This document shows positions 17,586 to 25,967 of a DNA stretch of 64,000 nucleotides, in pieces. Made by a program: the position numbers and the translations under genes. The notes below the pieces were generated by a model. It did not search any database. It saw nothing but the letters and a program-made list of their open reading frames with translations, and had not been told where the DNA came from. This DNA comes from Candidatus Altimarinota bacterium. Lineage in GTDB: Bacteria > Patescibacteriota > Gracilibacteria > UBA4473. Location: the NCBI GenBank assembly GCA_021734395.1, contig JAIPJB010000002.1, forward strand, positions 164,773-228,772. The letters are read 5' to 3'. Numbering within the stretch: the stretch's first letter is position 1; each line of letters begins with the position of its first letter.

Positions 17586-18134
17586 ATGAAACTTTTGGTC
17601 GGACTGGGAAATATCGGTGCGAAATACGAAAAAACCCGACATAATATCGGATTTGAAGTCATCGATGCTCTCGCCGAAAAATACGGATTAGATCCATGGA
17701 AATCTGAAAAAAAATTTTTTGGAAGTATTCGCCGAGGACAGATCGGAAGAGAAAAAATCCTATTTCTAAAACCCGAAACCTATATGAATCTCAGCGGAAA
17801 AGCGGTCTCTGCCGTCACGTCTTTTTATAAGTTGAGACCGTCGGATATGTGGGTTTTTTTTGATGACGTAGATTTGGAATTCGGAACCATTCGATTCCGA
17901 GAAAAGGGAAGTTCGGGAGGACATAACGGAATAAAATCACTCATTCAGGGAATAGGAAGTGACCAATTTCCGCGAATAAAAATAGGGATCGCAAATTCTG
18001 ACCGAGAAAAAATACCGACAGATCGATTTGTTCTGCAAAAATTTTCTTCCGAAGAAAAAAAACAACTCCCCGTTATAATCGACGAGACCATTCAAAAATT
18101 TCTTATTCACTCCCATGTTGACGAGCTTTCTTGA
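17586..18134 (+). CDS. pth: Peptidyl-tRNA hydrolase
   Basis: Releases tRNA from prematurely dropped peptidyl-tRNA. 182 residues with LLVGLGNIGAKYEKTRHNIGF (catalytic His at about 19), FLKPETYMNLSG, DDVDLEFGTIRFREKGSSGGHNG and PRIKIGIANSD. A TACAAT lies only 6 bases before the ATG, so the transcript may be nearly leaderless, though no good -35 box is visible. It overlaps the next gene by 20 bases. Confidence 0.95.
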   Translation: MKLLVGLGNIGAKYEKTRHNIGFEVIDALAEKYGLDPWKSEKKFFGSIRRGQIGREKILFLKPETYMNLSGKAVSAVTSFYKLRPSDMWVFFDDVDLEFGTIRFREKGSSGGHNGIKSLIQGIGSDQFPRIKIGIANSDREKIPTDRFVLQKFSSEEKKQLPVIIDETIQKFLIHSHVDELS

Positions 18135-18651
18135 AAGTCAAAAAACATTCATTTTTGCCAAAAATTCCGACAGCTCTTTTCCGGTAGGAATCATTGTCGA
18201 CTTTGTCATTAATCCTGACAGCGGAATTTTCGAGGCCGTTTGGGCAAAAACTCCCGATGGGCTCCGTCTCATTGCCCCCAAGGACGTTCTCCAGTGGGGG
18301 AAAAAAATGCTCATCAGCGATGAAAATGATCTGTCCACCACTGAAAGTTTTCCCCGTATCCAAAAAGTTATTGAGCGAGAAGTCCCTATTTTAAAAAACA
18401 GGGTTTTTGTTCGAAACAAATACGTCGGAAAAGTGTACGACTTTTCATTCGATACGATTTCTCCCCGTATTATCACACTCATTGTCCGATCTGGTTTTTG
18501 GCTCTGGTCTCAGGAACGAATCATTCCCCGCCACAAAATCCGCCGCATCACAGAAAAAGGAATTTTTGTTTCAGAAAATATTATTCGTTCCAGCGAAAAA
18601 AATAATACCTCCAACTCCAAAGAAGAAGTTCCCGTTCCCGAATTTGAATGA
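18115..18651 (+). CDS. PRC-barrel domain protein
   Basis: 178 residues. Two beta-rich repeats resemble PRC barrels: one near the N-terminus (FPVGIIVDFVINPDSGIFEAVW) and a second in the middle (RNKYVGKVYDFSFDTISPRIITLIVRSG). The tail is polar and disordered. No signal peptide. It overlaps the 3' end of pth by 20 bases, so the two are co-transcribed. PRC barrels occur in RimM and in photosynthetic and adaptor proteins; the role here is unknown. Confidence 0.7.
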   Translation: MLTSFLESQKTFIFAKNSDSSFPVGIIVDFVINPDSGIFEAVWAKTPDGLRLIAPKDVLQWGKKMLISDENDLSTTESFPRIQKVIEREVPILKNRVFVRNKYVGKVYDFSFDTISPRIITLIVRSGFWLWSQERIIPRHKIRRITEKGIFVSENIIRSSEKNNTSNSKEEVPVPEFE

Positions 18652-18838
18652 AAGAAAGAAAATAAGAATGGCGAATTTTGAATCAAACTCGAAATAAGAA
18701 ACTTCAAATATTTTGAATTTTCATTTTGATTCGATTTTTGGATTTCGACATTCGAATTTTTCAAAATCAGCAATCCAAAACTTTCTCATTTCTCGAAAAA
18801 ATACTATATTGACATTGTGTAAACTCATCTTTCCTCTC

Positions 18839-19756
18839 ATGCAATTTTTCAATCACTTTCTTCGGGAAAAAGGCGTCAAAAATGATCTTCGCTCGCTTTT
18901 GTATCACATTGCTCGCTCAATTAAATATATTAACTTTTCGCTTCGTGCTGGAAATACCGCCAAACTAGATTCCTCCAATGCTTCTGGAGAAGAACAAATG
19001 AAACTGGATGTCCTGTCGGATAAAATCATCTCCAACGAATTAGAAAAATCAGAACTCGCAGCCGTCATTGCGAGCGAAGAACAAGAAACACCATTGAAAT
19101 TTTCCGCCCCTCGTGGTCAATACGCAGTTACCTACGATCCGCTCGACGGAAGCTCTCTGGTAGATGCAAATTTGGCCATTGGTTCTATTTTTGGCATCTG
19201 GGATACAACGGACTTGATCGGTACAACGGGAAGAAAAAACCTTATTGCTGCCTGCTATGGAGTCTATGGACCACGAGTTATTTTTGTTATCGCGGTCAAA
19301 GGAAAAGGCGTACATGAGTTTGAACTCAACGACGTGGGGGAGTTTTGTCTCACACATGAAAATCGAACCGTTGCTCTCGAATCAAAATATTTTGCTCCCG
19401 GCAATCTGCGTTGCACACGATCAGATGATAAATACCTCGCACTTGTACAGGACTGGATTCGCCAGGGACGAACCCTGCGATATTCGGGAGGCATGGTGCC
19501 GGATCTTCACCACATTCTTTCCAAAGGGCAGGGAATTTTCAGTTATCCTCGGGATGAGAAATATCCCGACGGAAAACTCCGTCTTTTGTTTGAATGTGAT
19601 CCTTTTTCACTCATTTTCGAAGAAGCCGGCGGTGCTTCACTCAATCAGGAAGGAACTCCTATTCTGGATATGAAAGTAGAAGAAATTCATCAACGCGTTC
19701 CGATTTTTGTGGGATCAAAAACAGAAGTAGAACGAGCGATAGAAAAAATAAAATGA
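18839..19756 (+). CDS. fbp: Fructose-1,6-bisphosphatase, class I
   Basis: Hydrolyses fructose 1,6-bisphosphate in gluconeogenesis or sugar-phosphate supply. 305 residues with SGEEQMKLDVLSDKII, the metal site IASEEQE and YDPLDGSSLVDANLAIGSIFGIW, GGMVPDLHH and LLFECDPFSLIFEEAGG. The ATG giving MQFFNHFLREKG is chosen; it is slightly shorter at the N-terminus than typical enzymes (about 330). The leader just before it is pyrimidine-rich (CTTTCCTCTC) with no Shine-Dalgarno. It stands alone. Confidence 0.93.
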   Translation: MQFFNHFLREKGVKNDLRSLLYHIARSIKYINFSLRAGNTAKLDSSNASGEEQMKLDVLSDKIISNELEKSELAAVIASEEQETPLKFSAPRGQYAVTYDPLDGSSLVDANLAIGSIFGIWDTTDLIGTTGRKNLIAACYGVYGPRVIFVIAVKGKGVHEFELNDVGEFCLTHENRTVALESKYFAPGNLRCTRSDDKYLALVQDWIRQGRTLRYSGGMVPDLHHILSKGQGIFSYPRDEKYPDGKLRLLFECDPFSLIFEEAGGASLNQEGTPILDMKVEEIHQRVPIFVGSKTEVERAIEKIK

Positions 19757-19874
19757 TTGTGGCAGGAGGCAAAAGAGCTGAATCTTATTTTTGGTGCTAT
19801 TATTCAGTCCACAAAAAAATAATTTCCTTCTTCGAATTTGATTCATCATTCGAATTTTGTCATTCTGATTTTCC

Positions 19875-20795
19875 ATGCTTCTTACCGATGCGATCGATCG
19901 CTACATACGGCATCTAAAAAACATAAAAAATGCCTCGCCTTATACTCTGCGCAATTACAGTAGAAGTCTGGACCTACTGGTAGAAACTTTAGGCGAAAAT
20001 GCTAATCTGAGCGATATTTCCATGGAACGCATTGATGCGTTTCGAGATCATATTTTCGAACTCCGCAACCAAAAAGGCGAAACCCTTTCTCGTTCCACGC
20101 AAAATATTTATCTCACCCCCGTGCGATCATTTTTAAAGTTTTGTGTCGTGCGAGAACTCGAACCGAATATTCTCTCTCCAGAAAAAATAGAACTGCTCAA
20201 ACTTGAGCAAAGAGATGTTTCTGGACTCAGTGCCGAGGAATTGGATCGATTGCGAGAAGTGAATGATCATAAAAATCCACTCATCAATGCTCGTGATCGA
20301 GCAATCGTGGAAATCCTTTTCTCGACTGGACTTCGAGTCTCTGAACTTTGCGGATTAAATAGAGAGAACGTGAATCTGAAAACCCGAGATTTTACCGTGC
20401 GGGGAAAAGGACGAAAACTGCGAACCGTTTTTTTGACGCCCCGCTCTGTGGAACTGCTGGGATTGTATCTTCAGGAACGGACCGATAACTTTGCTCCACT
20501 TTTTATTAATGCCCGAGAGCGAGCTGATGAAATGGAGACCAATGGTGAATCCCGAAGGCTCAGTCGAACAAGCGTCGAAATTCTGATTCGTGACCGAGGA
20601 AGAAAGGCTGGTATTACCAAACCCGTCACTCCACACATGCTGCGACACACTTTTGCGACCCACCTTCTGCGCCGAGGGGCGGATCTGCGATCGGTTCAGG
20701 AAATGTTGGGACACGCAAATATCTCAACGACCCAAATCTATACACATGTCGCCAAAAGTGATCTCAAAAAAATCCATGAGAAATTCTTAGAATGA
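19875..20795 (+). CDS. Tyrosine recombinase, XerC/XerD type
   Basis: 306 residues. The N-terminal core-binding SAM-like domain has [17 protein letters not shown]. The catalytic domain has Arg in [13 protein letters not shown], Lys in [37 protein letters not shown] with the nucleophilic Tyr, and ends KIHEKFLE. This is the size and end of chromosome-dimer resolving Xer proteins, not a phage integrase. It lies about 1.2 kb before tRNA-Thr, whose 3' end is duplicated, but its Xer character argues for a housekeeping role. Confidence 0.92.
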   Translation: MLLTDAIDRYIRHLKNIKNASPYTLRNYSRSLDLLVETLGENANLSDISMERIDAFRDHIFELRNQKGETLSRSTQNIYLTPVRSFLKFCVVRELEPNILSPEKIELLKLEQRDVSGLSAEELDRLREVNDHKNPLINARDRAIVEILFSTGLRVSELCGLNRENVNLKTRDFTVRGKGRKLRTVFLTPRSVELLGLYLQERTDNFAPLFINARERADEMETNGESRRLSRTSVEILIRDRGRKAGITKPVTPHMLRHTFATHLLRRGADLRSVQEMLGHANISTTQIYTHVAKSDLKKIHEKFLE

Positions 20796-20798
20796 TGT

Positions 20799-20827
20799 TT
20801 GACTTTTAGAAAAAAATGTGGTATAAT
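20799..20827 (+). promoter_or_regulatory. Sigma70-type promoter, extended -10
   Basis: TTGACT (20799-20804), 17 bases, TATAAT (20822-20827) preceded by TGTGG. The block GGTATAATGAGGAGAAG is repeated exactly at the promoter near 41190 on the other strand. Confidence 0.65.
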
Positions 20828-20851
20828 GAGGAGAAGTAATCGATACAAAAT

Positions 20852-21154
20852 ATGCCTCAGCCTCAGTTTTCTCTCTTCCGATCCAACGGCACTCCTATTG
20901 ACGCCAAGTTGCTCCACTTCAATCAAAAACAAAAATCTATTTCGGCTGATGTGGATCATTTTGAAATTGAGACTCCCGACGAAGAACCTTTTTTGTTGCA
21001 GGCGACAGTCTATGCACTGGAAGACCTCAAGCAGGAAATAGAAGCCAGCCCTTCTCAAGAAGCCGTGCTGAAAATTAAAAAAAGAGTCGATGAAATCCTC
21101 CCCGATCAAAAACCATCCGCACGGGTAAAAGTTCAGTATCGTCCTGCCGCTTAA
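20852..21154 (+). CDS. Unknown protein (100 residues)
   Basis: Not recognised. Starts MPQPQFSLFRSNGTPIDAK; has no membrane segment. The second half has an acidic helix (YALEDLKQEIEASPSQEAVLKIK). It has its own strong promoter and a leader of about 18 bases. Its stop codon shares the palindromic TTAA with the stop of the convergent amidohydrolase gene. Confidence 0.7.
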   Translation: MPQPQFSLFRSNGTPIDAKLLHFNQKQKSISADVDHFEIETPDEEPFLLQATVYALEDLKQEIEASPSQEAVLKIKKRVDEILPDQKPSARVKVQYRPAA

Positions 21155-21885
21155 ATCAGTTCGCGAGTAATGGCTTCCACTAATTCCTCGATTTCTTGGT
21201 TGAGTTTTTGAATTTTTTCTTCGTAGGCTTCAAGGTTTTTTTCATTGAGAAAAAGAGCCCGGTTGAGCTCCAGCTGAATGCCCGGTACTGTATCCTGATG
21301 ACAATGATAACTGACATTGTATTTCCCGCTGTAGGGGTTATTGATGGCTACTGAATATCCTTTGGACGCAAAAAATTCTTCGATATAACTCGTTTGCTCG
21401 GGAGTACATGTCGTAAAATCTCTGTTTCCGATGCAAATATCAGCTCGAGGCTCGGCATTGCCGTACATATTTTGAGGACGGCTAGATGCCATCGAATGCC
21501 CATCAATAAAAAATGAAATATTTTGAGCTTTGATCGTTTCCTCGATTTCTTCGTGAAATGGGTTGTGGTATTTTTCGATCAGATGACGAACCAGATGCAA
21601 TGGCATCATGGTCTTAAAAATTCTTTTTCCATCGGGAGCAATCATTGTCGCCACTCCATGAGAAAACTGGTCTTCTAGTCCTGTAGGAGCGCGATTGAGA
21701 TTGAGAACCAGACGATTTACACCTCCGATAATCACATAGGCATTGGATACGTCAAAAATCCGATCTGTGTACAGATCCGACCAATTGCGCAGATCATATT
21801 CGTTGAGAATAAGATTATCCCGAACTTTCTCTGGTACAAAAAGAGAACTGTGGGGGATAGAAACGAGAACCGGATTCTTTTCCAT
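21151..21885 (-). CDS. N-formylglutamate amidohydrolase family protein
   Basis: 244 residues. Marks of the family (HutG2/FGase fold, zinc hydrolases) are VLVSIPHSSLFVPE, LVLNLNRAPTGLEDQFSHGV, ISFFIDGHSMASS and the late LELNRALF. Classical members split N-formylglutamate in histidine degradation; no other histidine-pathway gene is in view, so the substrate here may be another N-acylated or peptide compound. The ATG at 21885 is preferred to an upstream TTG. Confidence 0.85.
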   Translation of the reverse strand: MEKNPVLVSIPHSSLFVPEKVRDNLILNEYDLRNWSDLYTDRIFDVSNAYVIIGGVNRLVLNLNRAPTGLEDQFSHGVATMIAPDGKRIFKTMMPLHLVRHLIEKYHNPFHEEIEETIKAQNISFFIDGHSMASSRPQNMYGNAEPRADICIGNRDFTTCTPEQTSYIEEFFASKGYSVAINNPYSGKYNVSYHCHQDTVPGIQLELNRALFLNEKNLEAYEEKIQKLNQEIEELVEAITRELI

Positions 21886-21909
21886 CGGGGACAAAGTTTA
21901 CTCAAAAAG

Positions 21910-21937
21910 TTGCCTTCTTCCAAAAAATTTTTACAAT
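21910..21937 (+). promoter_or_regulatory. Promoter of tRNA-Thr
   Basis: TTGCCT (21910-21915), 16 bases, TACAAT (21932-21937), ending 38 bases before the mature tRNA. Confidence 0.55.
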
Positions 21938-21975
21938 CGCACCGTTCTTCCGAGGAAAATCATCAACAACGACAC

Positions 21976-22052
21976 GCCACCTTAGCTCAGCTGGTCAGAG
22001 CAGCTGTCTTGTAAACAGCAGGTCTCCGGTTCGAATCCGGAAGGTGGCTCCA
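21976..22052 (+). tRNA. tRNA-Thr (UGU)
   Basis: A 77-base cloverleaf with encoded CCA. Acceptor GCCACCT/AGGTGGC, anticodon loop CTTGTAA (anticodon TGT) on GCTGT/ACAGC, T-arm TCCGG-TTCGAAT-CCGGA, discriminator T. A hairpin with a T run begins at the base after CCA, and the last 18 bases of the gene recur downstream. Confidence 0.96.
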
Positions 22053-22093
22053 GCGAAAAATCAGTGCCCCCAAAGGGGATAGTGGTTTTTCGC
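22053..22093 (+). terminator. Terminator-like hairpin directly after tRNA-Thr
   Basis: GCGAAAAA ... CCCC-caaa-GGGG ... TTTTTCGC, starting at the base after CCA. It is the first element of the downstream repeat unit; an equivalent hairpin occurs in the next unit (22226-22267). Confidence 0.6.
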
Positions 22094-22406
22094 CTTGAAC
22101 GCAGTTCATGGATTTGAACCGGTCGGTTCGATCATTTGCACCGACCCTGAGCTTAGCGAAGGGGAGGATGCAAATGCCTCGATTTCCCGCCTTAGCAGGA
22201 TGAGAGTATCCGGAAGGTGGCTCCATTAAAAACCAAATGCATCCCTTGTGGATGCCTTTTGTTTTAAGGGTTATCTTTTTGGATTTGAACCGGAAAAGGT
22301 TCGACGCGAAAAATGACCGCCGTACGGCGGGGGAGAATATTTGAGCGCTCGACCTCGGAACGAACGAAGTGAGTGAGAATGGAAGAGTACCCAGAAGGTA
22401 ACTCAA
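22053..22406 (+). repeat. Tandem tRNA-Thr 3'-end repeat array
   Basis: Two diverged units of about 173 and 181 bp. Each ends with the tRNA-Thr 3' end: ATCCGGAAGGTGGCTCCA at 22208-22225 (identical to 22035-22052) and a decayed copy at 22389-22406. Each unit also holds GGATTTGAACCGG (22110 and 22281), which is antisense to the tRNA-Thr T-arm with one G-U pair, and a hairpin right after CCA. There is no protein-coding gene in this stretch; the minus-strand frame across it is a tRNA shadow. Confidence 0.75.
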
Positions 22407-22475
22407 AATCACCCTTTCTTTTTGAGCCCAAATGAATATAATTTTTTCAAATATTTTTTCATTTTTTACTCTCTC

Positions 22476-22814
22476 ATGCCTGAAAATATGGCTTCCGCTG
22501 ACGACCCCGACCCGTTGGGGAAAAATTTAGAAGATAGTTTGCAGTCTGTCTTTACGGGAAATATCGAGTCCTTTTCTCGGCTCACAAAAGAAGAAATCGA
22601 GCAAAAGATTCAAAAACTGCGCTCCGGCGAATTCGCTGCCATGCCGACCGAAGCTTTCATAAAAAAGATCCAGTCCATTGTGACCTCCGGATCTCATTTT
22701 TTGAATCGAGAAGAATGGCTCTTCGGTATACAAGAGTACGAGCAAAAAGAGTCGTCTCTTCATTCGGCCCAGGTCAACAAAAGAGTCGAAAAAACACTCG
22801 AAATAGCAGCGTGA
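22476..22814 (+). CDS. Unknown protein (112 residues)
   Basis: Not recognised. Starts MPENMASADDPDPLGKNLED and is soluble and helical, with FSRLTKEEIEQKIQKLRSG and a C-terminal amphipathic helix. No signal peptide. The start is the ATG after a pyrimidine-rich leader (ACTCTCTC); the frame continues upstream without a good start. A TATAAT at 22437-22442 could be its -10 box. It precedes the DsbD-like gene by 84 bases. Confidence 0.65.
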   Translation: MPENMASADDPDPLGKNLEDSLQSVFTGNIESFSRLTKEEIEQKIQKLRSGEFAAMPTEAFIKKIQSIVTSGSHFLNREEWLFGIQEYEQKESSLHSAQVNKRVEKTLEIAA

Positions 22815-22898
22815 TATAGCCTTTTAAAAAAGCAATAATCAAAAGAAGAAAGCCAAAATTCACTTTCTTCTTTCGCTTTTTCGGGTATAAACGAAACG

Positions 22899-24032
22899 AT
22901 GAAAAAAATTTTGACAGGACTGGTTTTGGCGGTGGGAATTCTTAGCTTGGGAAGTGTTCGCAACGTTCGGGCACAGGAAATCCCCACGATGGAATTTTAC
23001 TACGGATACTCTTGTCCGCACTGTCACGAGGAGATGAAATGGTTTCCAGAGCTCTTGGAAATGTATCCGGATCTAGAAATTCAAAAATTCGAAGTCTGGA
23101 AAGACCCCCTCAACCGACAAAAATGGTACACCCGAATGAAAAATTTGGGGATGGAGCCACGGGGTGTGCCGACCAATATTATCGAAGACGAAGTCGTCAT
23201 AGGATTTTCCCCGGACAAAATCGTCGCGCTCATGGAAAAGCATTACGGCGAACCGAGTGTCGAAAAAGATATTCCGATTGACCAGGAAGGCTGGAAAAAA
23301 TATCTCGACTCTTCTTGGCCAGTGATGAGTGTGGTTTTGGGACTTTTAGACGGATTTAATCCGTGTGCTATGTGGACACTCCTCATTTTAATCGGATTCC
23401 TCCTGTCCATGGATGACAAACGCAAACGCTGGTTGATCGGCGGAATTTTTCTGGCGTCTTCTGGGATTATTTATTTTGGTGCACTCCTGACATACCTGCT
23501 CGGATTTACGCAGATTTCACAATTTGTTGCGGGCCCCGTCATGACCTGGATCTTTCGAATTGTGGGAATAATTGCTGTGGGAACGGGTATCGCCTCGCTC
23601 TGGTCTGCCAGGAAAAAAGATATCGACTGTGAAGTCCGTGATGCAGGGAGCAAGAAGAAATTTCGTGATAAATTAGCCGACATCCTGGCACGAGAAAAAA
23701 CCATCTTCGTCCTGACAGGGGTTATCGGGCTTGCCTTTTCAGTCAATGCGATCGAGCTTTTATGCAGCTTTGCTATTCCGACCACTTTTACCGCCACGCT
23801 CGTATCTTTGGGGCTGCCCATGTGGCAAAAAATCACCGCCATCACGCTCTACGATCTGATGTACATGCTGGATGACATTATCGTTTTGGTGGTGGCACTC
23901 TACACGCTCAACCTCAAAATTCTCTCCCCACGACTCATACAGATCTCGCATTTTATTGGCGGACTATTGCTGTTAATTTTGGGCGGGTTCTTGCTCTACG
24001 ATCCAGGGATTCTAGCAAGCTGGATTGGGTAA
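22899..24032 (+). CDS. Thioredoxin-domain/DsbD-like membrane protein
   Basis: 377 residues that join two parts. A signal peptide (MKKILTGLVLAVGILSLG ... VRAQ) is followed by a thioredoxin-like domain with CPHC in YYGYSCPHCHEE. From about residue 145 there are about six membrane spans of the DsbD/CcdA type, with the paired Cys motifs GLLDGFNPCAMWTLL and NAIELLCSFAIPTTF. It probably passes electrons across the membrane to reduce exported disulfides. TATAAA at 22886-22891 lies close to the ATG. It stands alone. Confidence 0.85.
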   Translation: MKKILTGLVLAVGILSLGSVRNVRAQEIPTMEFYYGYSCPHCHEEMKWFPELLEMYPDLEIQKFEVWKDPLNRQKWYTRMKNLGMEPRGVPTNIIEDEVVIGFSPDKIVALMEKHYGEPSVEKDIPIDQEGWKKYLDSSWPVMSVVLGLLDGFNPCAMWTLLILIGFLLSMDDKRKRWLIGGIFLASSGIIYFGALLTYLLGFTQISQFVAGPVMTWIFRIVGIIAVGTGIASLWSARKKDIDCEVRDAGSKKKFRDKLADILAREKTIFVLTGVIGLAFSVNAIELLCSFAIPTTFTATLVSLGLPMWQKITAITLYDLMYMLDDIIVLVVALYTLNLKILSPRLIQISHFIGGLLLLILGGFLLYDPGILASWIG

Positions 24033-24356
24033 AACTCTGAAAGAAAAGAGTCATCCTTATCCTCGATCAAGTCAAGGGCAAACTGCGACGAAGATCCAAA
24101 CTTTTCTAAACAGTAAAAAGAGCAGAAATTCTACTGTTGAATCGATTATCACAGAATAGAAGTATTAGATTCCCTCCTTCGAGGGAATGACGGTGTTTTT
24201 TTATTCTGAAATTGAAATTAATATTTAAGTCATCCTCGCGAAGGCGAGGATCCAAACCTTCTTTTCTGTAATCTTGGTACAAATAGAAATATTTTCCTTG
24301 GATTCGAACTCAAAGTATTTCAGAGTTCGAATCCTACTTTGAATCCTGATGTCTAA
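24033..24356. repeat. Spacer with a cluster of REP-like palindromes
   Basis: A 324-bp stretch without a gene. It holds ATTCCCTC-cttc-GAGGGAAT (24169-24188), ATCCTCGC-gaag-GCGAGGAT (24232-24251) and GGATTCGAACTC ... GAGTTCGAATCC (24300-24311 / 24323-24334). The last is a variant of the RAYT-linked family. The words GATCCAAAC and CTTTTCT recur after two of the elements. Confidence 0.6.
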
Positions 24357-25061
24357 TTAATTCAACACCAGCACTTTTTTGACGTGCTTCTGTGCGATTT
24401 TTTTAAGTTTCTGTAGCTCCGCATCAGAAAACCCATGTCTTCGCTTGTAGGCCGAATCCAACACCTTCACACTCCGAAAATTCTGAAGCGTATACTGTCG
24501 GGCTCCTTCACAAAAGCTCGCGATACGATCAATTTCTTCCTCATCATGAAATCCCTGCACCACCGTCGTACGAAATTCATAGTCTTTGCCAGAAGCCTGA
24601 ATAAGCTTTTTGGAACGTTCAATATCAGAGAAATTTAATTTCGCGCCCGTAATCACATCGTATTTTTCACGCGAAGCCTTGATATCCATCGCCACATAGT
24701 CGAGTAGATTTTCGTCGTATAATTTTTTCAGCATATCAGGATTAGTGCCATTGGTATCGAGTTTTACGAGAAACCCCATTTTTTTGATCTGGCGAATAAA
24801 ATCCGGAAGATCGGGGTGTACTGTCGGCTCACCGCCGGTAATCGCTACTCCGTCGAGAAATCCTTCACGTGTTTCCAGAAACGAAAAGACTTTTTCTTCC
24901 GGGATAAAATCGTTTTGGAGTTCTTTGATTTTTTCCGGCAGAACAAATTCATAATTATGACAGTATCCACACCGCATATTGCATCCGGCCGTGAAGACCA
25001 GACAGGCGACTTTGCCGGGGTAATCCAGCAATGTGAGCGTTTGTATTCCGCCGATAAGCAT
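24357..25061 (-). CDS. nrdG: Anaerobic ribonucleotide reductase activating protein (radical SAM)
   Basis: Installs the glycyl radical on NrdD using S-adenosylmethionine and a 4Fe-4S cluster. 234 residues starting MLIGGIQTLTLLDYPGKVACLVF; the cluster motif CX3CX2C is in TAGCNMRCGYCHN, and GVAITGGEPTVHPDLPDF is the SAM-site region. The start at 25061 fits the family; the frame extends upstream only through a REP arm. Last gene of the nrdD locus, 117 bases after the redoxin gene. Confidence 0.92.
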   Translation of the reverse strand: MLIGGIQTLTLLDYPGKVACLVFTAGCNMRCGYCHNYEFVLPEKIKELQNDFIPEEKVFSFLETREGFLDGVAITGGEPTVHPDLPDFIRQIKKMGFLVKLDTNGTNPDMLKKLYDENLLDYVAMDIKASREKYDVITGAKLNFSDIERSKKLIQASGKDYEFRTTVVQGFHDEEEIDRIASFCEGARQYTLQNFRSVKVLDSAYKRRHGFSDAELQKLKKIAQKHVKKVLVLN

Positions 25062-25072
25062 GTTTTTTACTA

Positions 25073-25162
25073 GGATACGAACTCTTTTTACGATATGTTC
25101 TGTTGATTCTTTTGAAATACTCAAATGTGCATTTGCTTGGATAATTCACTGAGTTCGTATCC
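25073..25162. repeat. REP arms in the spacer between redoxin gene and nrdG
   Basis: GGATACGAACTC (25073-25084) and its exact inverse GAGTTCGTATCC (25151-25162), separated by 66 bases. Same family as the palindromes at 11.4, 56.2 and 63 kb. Confidence 0.6.
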
Positions 25163-25178
25163 AAAGAGATAATAAAAA

Positions 25179-25418
25179 TTAAATATGTTCCAAAAAATCC
25201 TCCAGCTCTCCCCCGTCTGACGTACGAAAAATTTCTTCGCCGTCTTCAAAGACAATGAAAGTCGGGGCTTCAGACACATCGTGATCTTCGGTCATTGTCC
25301 CGAAGTCTTCGGTGGTCTCGTCCAAAATCTGTCCCTCGAAAGGAACCTTTGCCCTGACCAGCTCCTTGAAAGCCGGACACTTAGGACATCTGGTGGTGGT
25401 GAAAAGTAGGTAGTTCAT
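25179..25418 (-). CDS. NrdH/glutaredoxin-like redoxin
   Basis: 79 residues, thioredoxin fold, with the active site CPKC in FTTTRCPKCPAFKELV and the cis-Pro region SEAPTFIVFEDGEEIF. Set between nrdD and nrdG, it probably supplies electrons to the reductase or keeps its Cys residues reduced. It begins 6 bases after the stop of the RAYT gene. Confidence 0.85.
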   Translation of the reverse strand: MNYLLFTTTRCPKCPAFKELVRAKVPFEGQILDETTEDFGTMTEDHDVSEAPTFIVFEDGEEIFRTSDGGELEDFLEHI

Positions 25419-25424
25419 GAGGTG

Positions 25425-25967
25425 TTAAAAAACTAAATTTTTAGGGTTCTCTTTGTCTTTCTCCCATTTGAGTGCGTTGTAGTGAATATATTCTCGAATT
25501 TTAAGGAGAGATCGCTCGTTTCGGATAATATGATCATAAAAAGATTTTTGCCACGCGAAGGAAAAATCCCCATATTTTTTCCGTATTTCACGGGTAAATG
25601 ACGATTTACACTGGGAGATAACTTTTGGTAACAATTCCATGTTCCTTTGTAGGGAACAACGATCGTTGTTCCCTACAGTATAAATTTTATCTTTCTTTTC
25701 CGACTCAATAATCACAATCCCGTGAACATGGTTCGGCATTACAATAAATTCGTCCAATACTACATTTTCGAAATGCTGCGGAATATTTTCCCAAATATTT
25801 TTTATTTTTTCTCCGTATACATTTAAAACAACTTTTTCTTTCTGAACTTTTCCAAAACTTTCTTCCTTATTTTTCGTGCAAATCGTCACAAAATACCATC
25901 CAGCATCCGAATAATTCCATTTTTTCATTCTCGGAAGCTTCCGTTCCTCCGATCGAATTTCTTTCAT
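25425..25967 (-). CDS. REP-associated tyrosine transposase (RAYT 1)
   Basis: 180 residues of the IS200/IS605-related Y1 HUH family that handles REP palindromes as single strands. It has the N-terminal WNYSDAGWYFVTICTKN, the HUH motif in MPNHVHGIVII, and the C-terminal WQKSFYDHIIRNERSLLKIREYI. The ATG at 25967 overlaps the stop of the preceding ORF (TGATG), so it is coupled to the nrdD locus. A perfect 30-bp palindrome (25648-25677) is part of the coding sequence between the HUH motif and the next helix. Confidence 0.88.
   Translation of the reverse strand: MKEIRSEERKLPRMKKWNYSDAGWYFVTICTKNKEESFGKVQKEKVVLNVYGEKIKNIWENIPQHFENVVLDEFIVMPNHVHGIVIIESEKKDKIYTVGNNDRCSLQRNMELLPKVISQCKSSFTREIRKKYGDFSFAWQKSFYDHIIRNERSLLKIREYIHYNALKWEKDKENPKNLVF
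25648..25677. repeat. Perfect 30-bp palindrome inside RAYT 1
   Basis: TGTAGGGAACAACGA followed by its exact reverse complement TCGTTGTTCCCTACA. Read in frame it gives part of TVGNNDRCS. No other full copy is in this window. Confidence 0.85.

Noticed and set aside
19875..22406. Integrated element with integrase next to tRNA-Thr att sites
   Set aside because: The recombinase is Xer-like and the genes between it and the tRNA look ordinary. The 3'-end copies are 173-181 bp apart with no cargo, so a genomic island is not supported, though the repeats could be old integration scars.
21987..22412. Minus-strand ORF ending in HLPDSNRRPAVYKTAALTS
   Set aside because: This is the well-known translation of the strand opposite a tRNA-Thr gene and its repeat array, not a protein.
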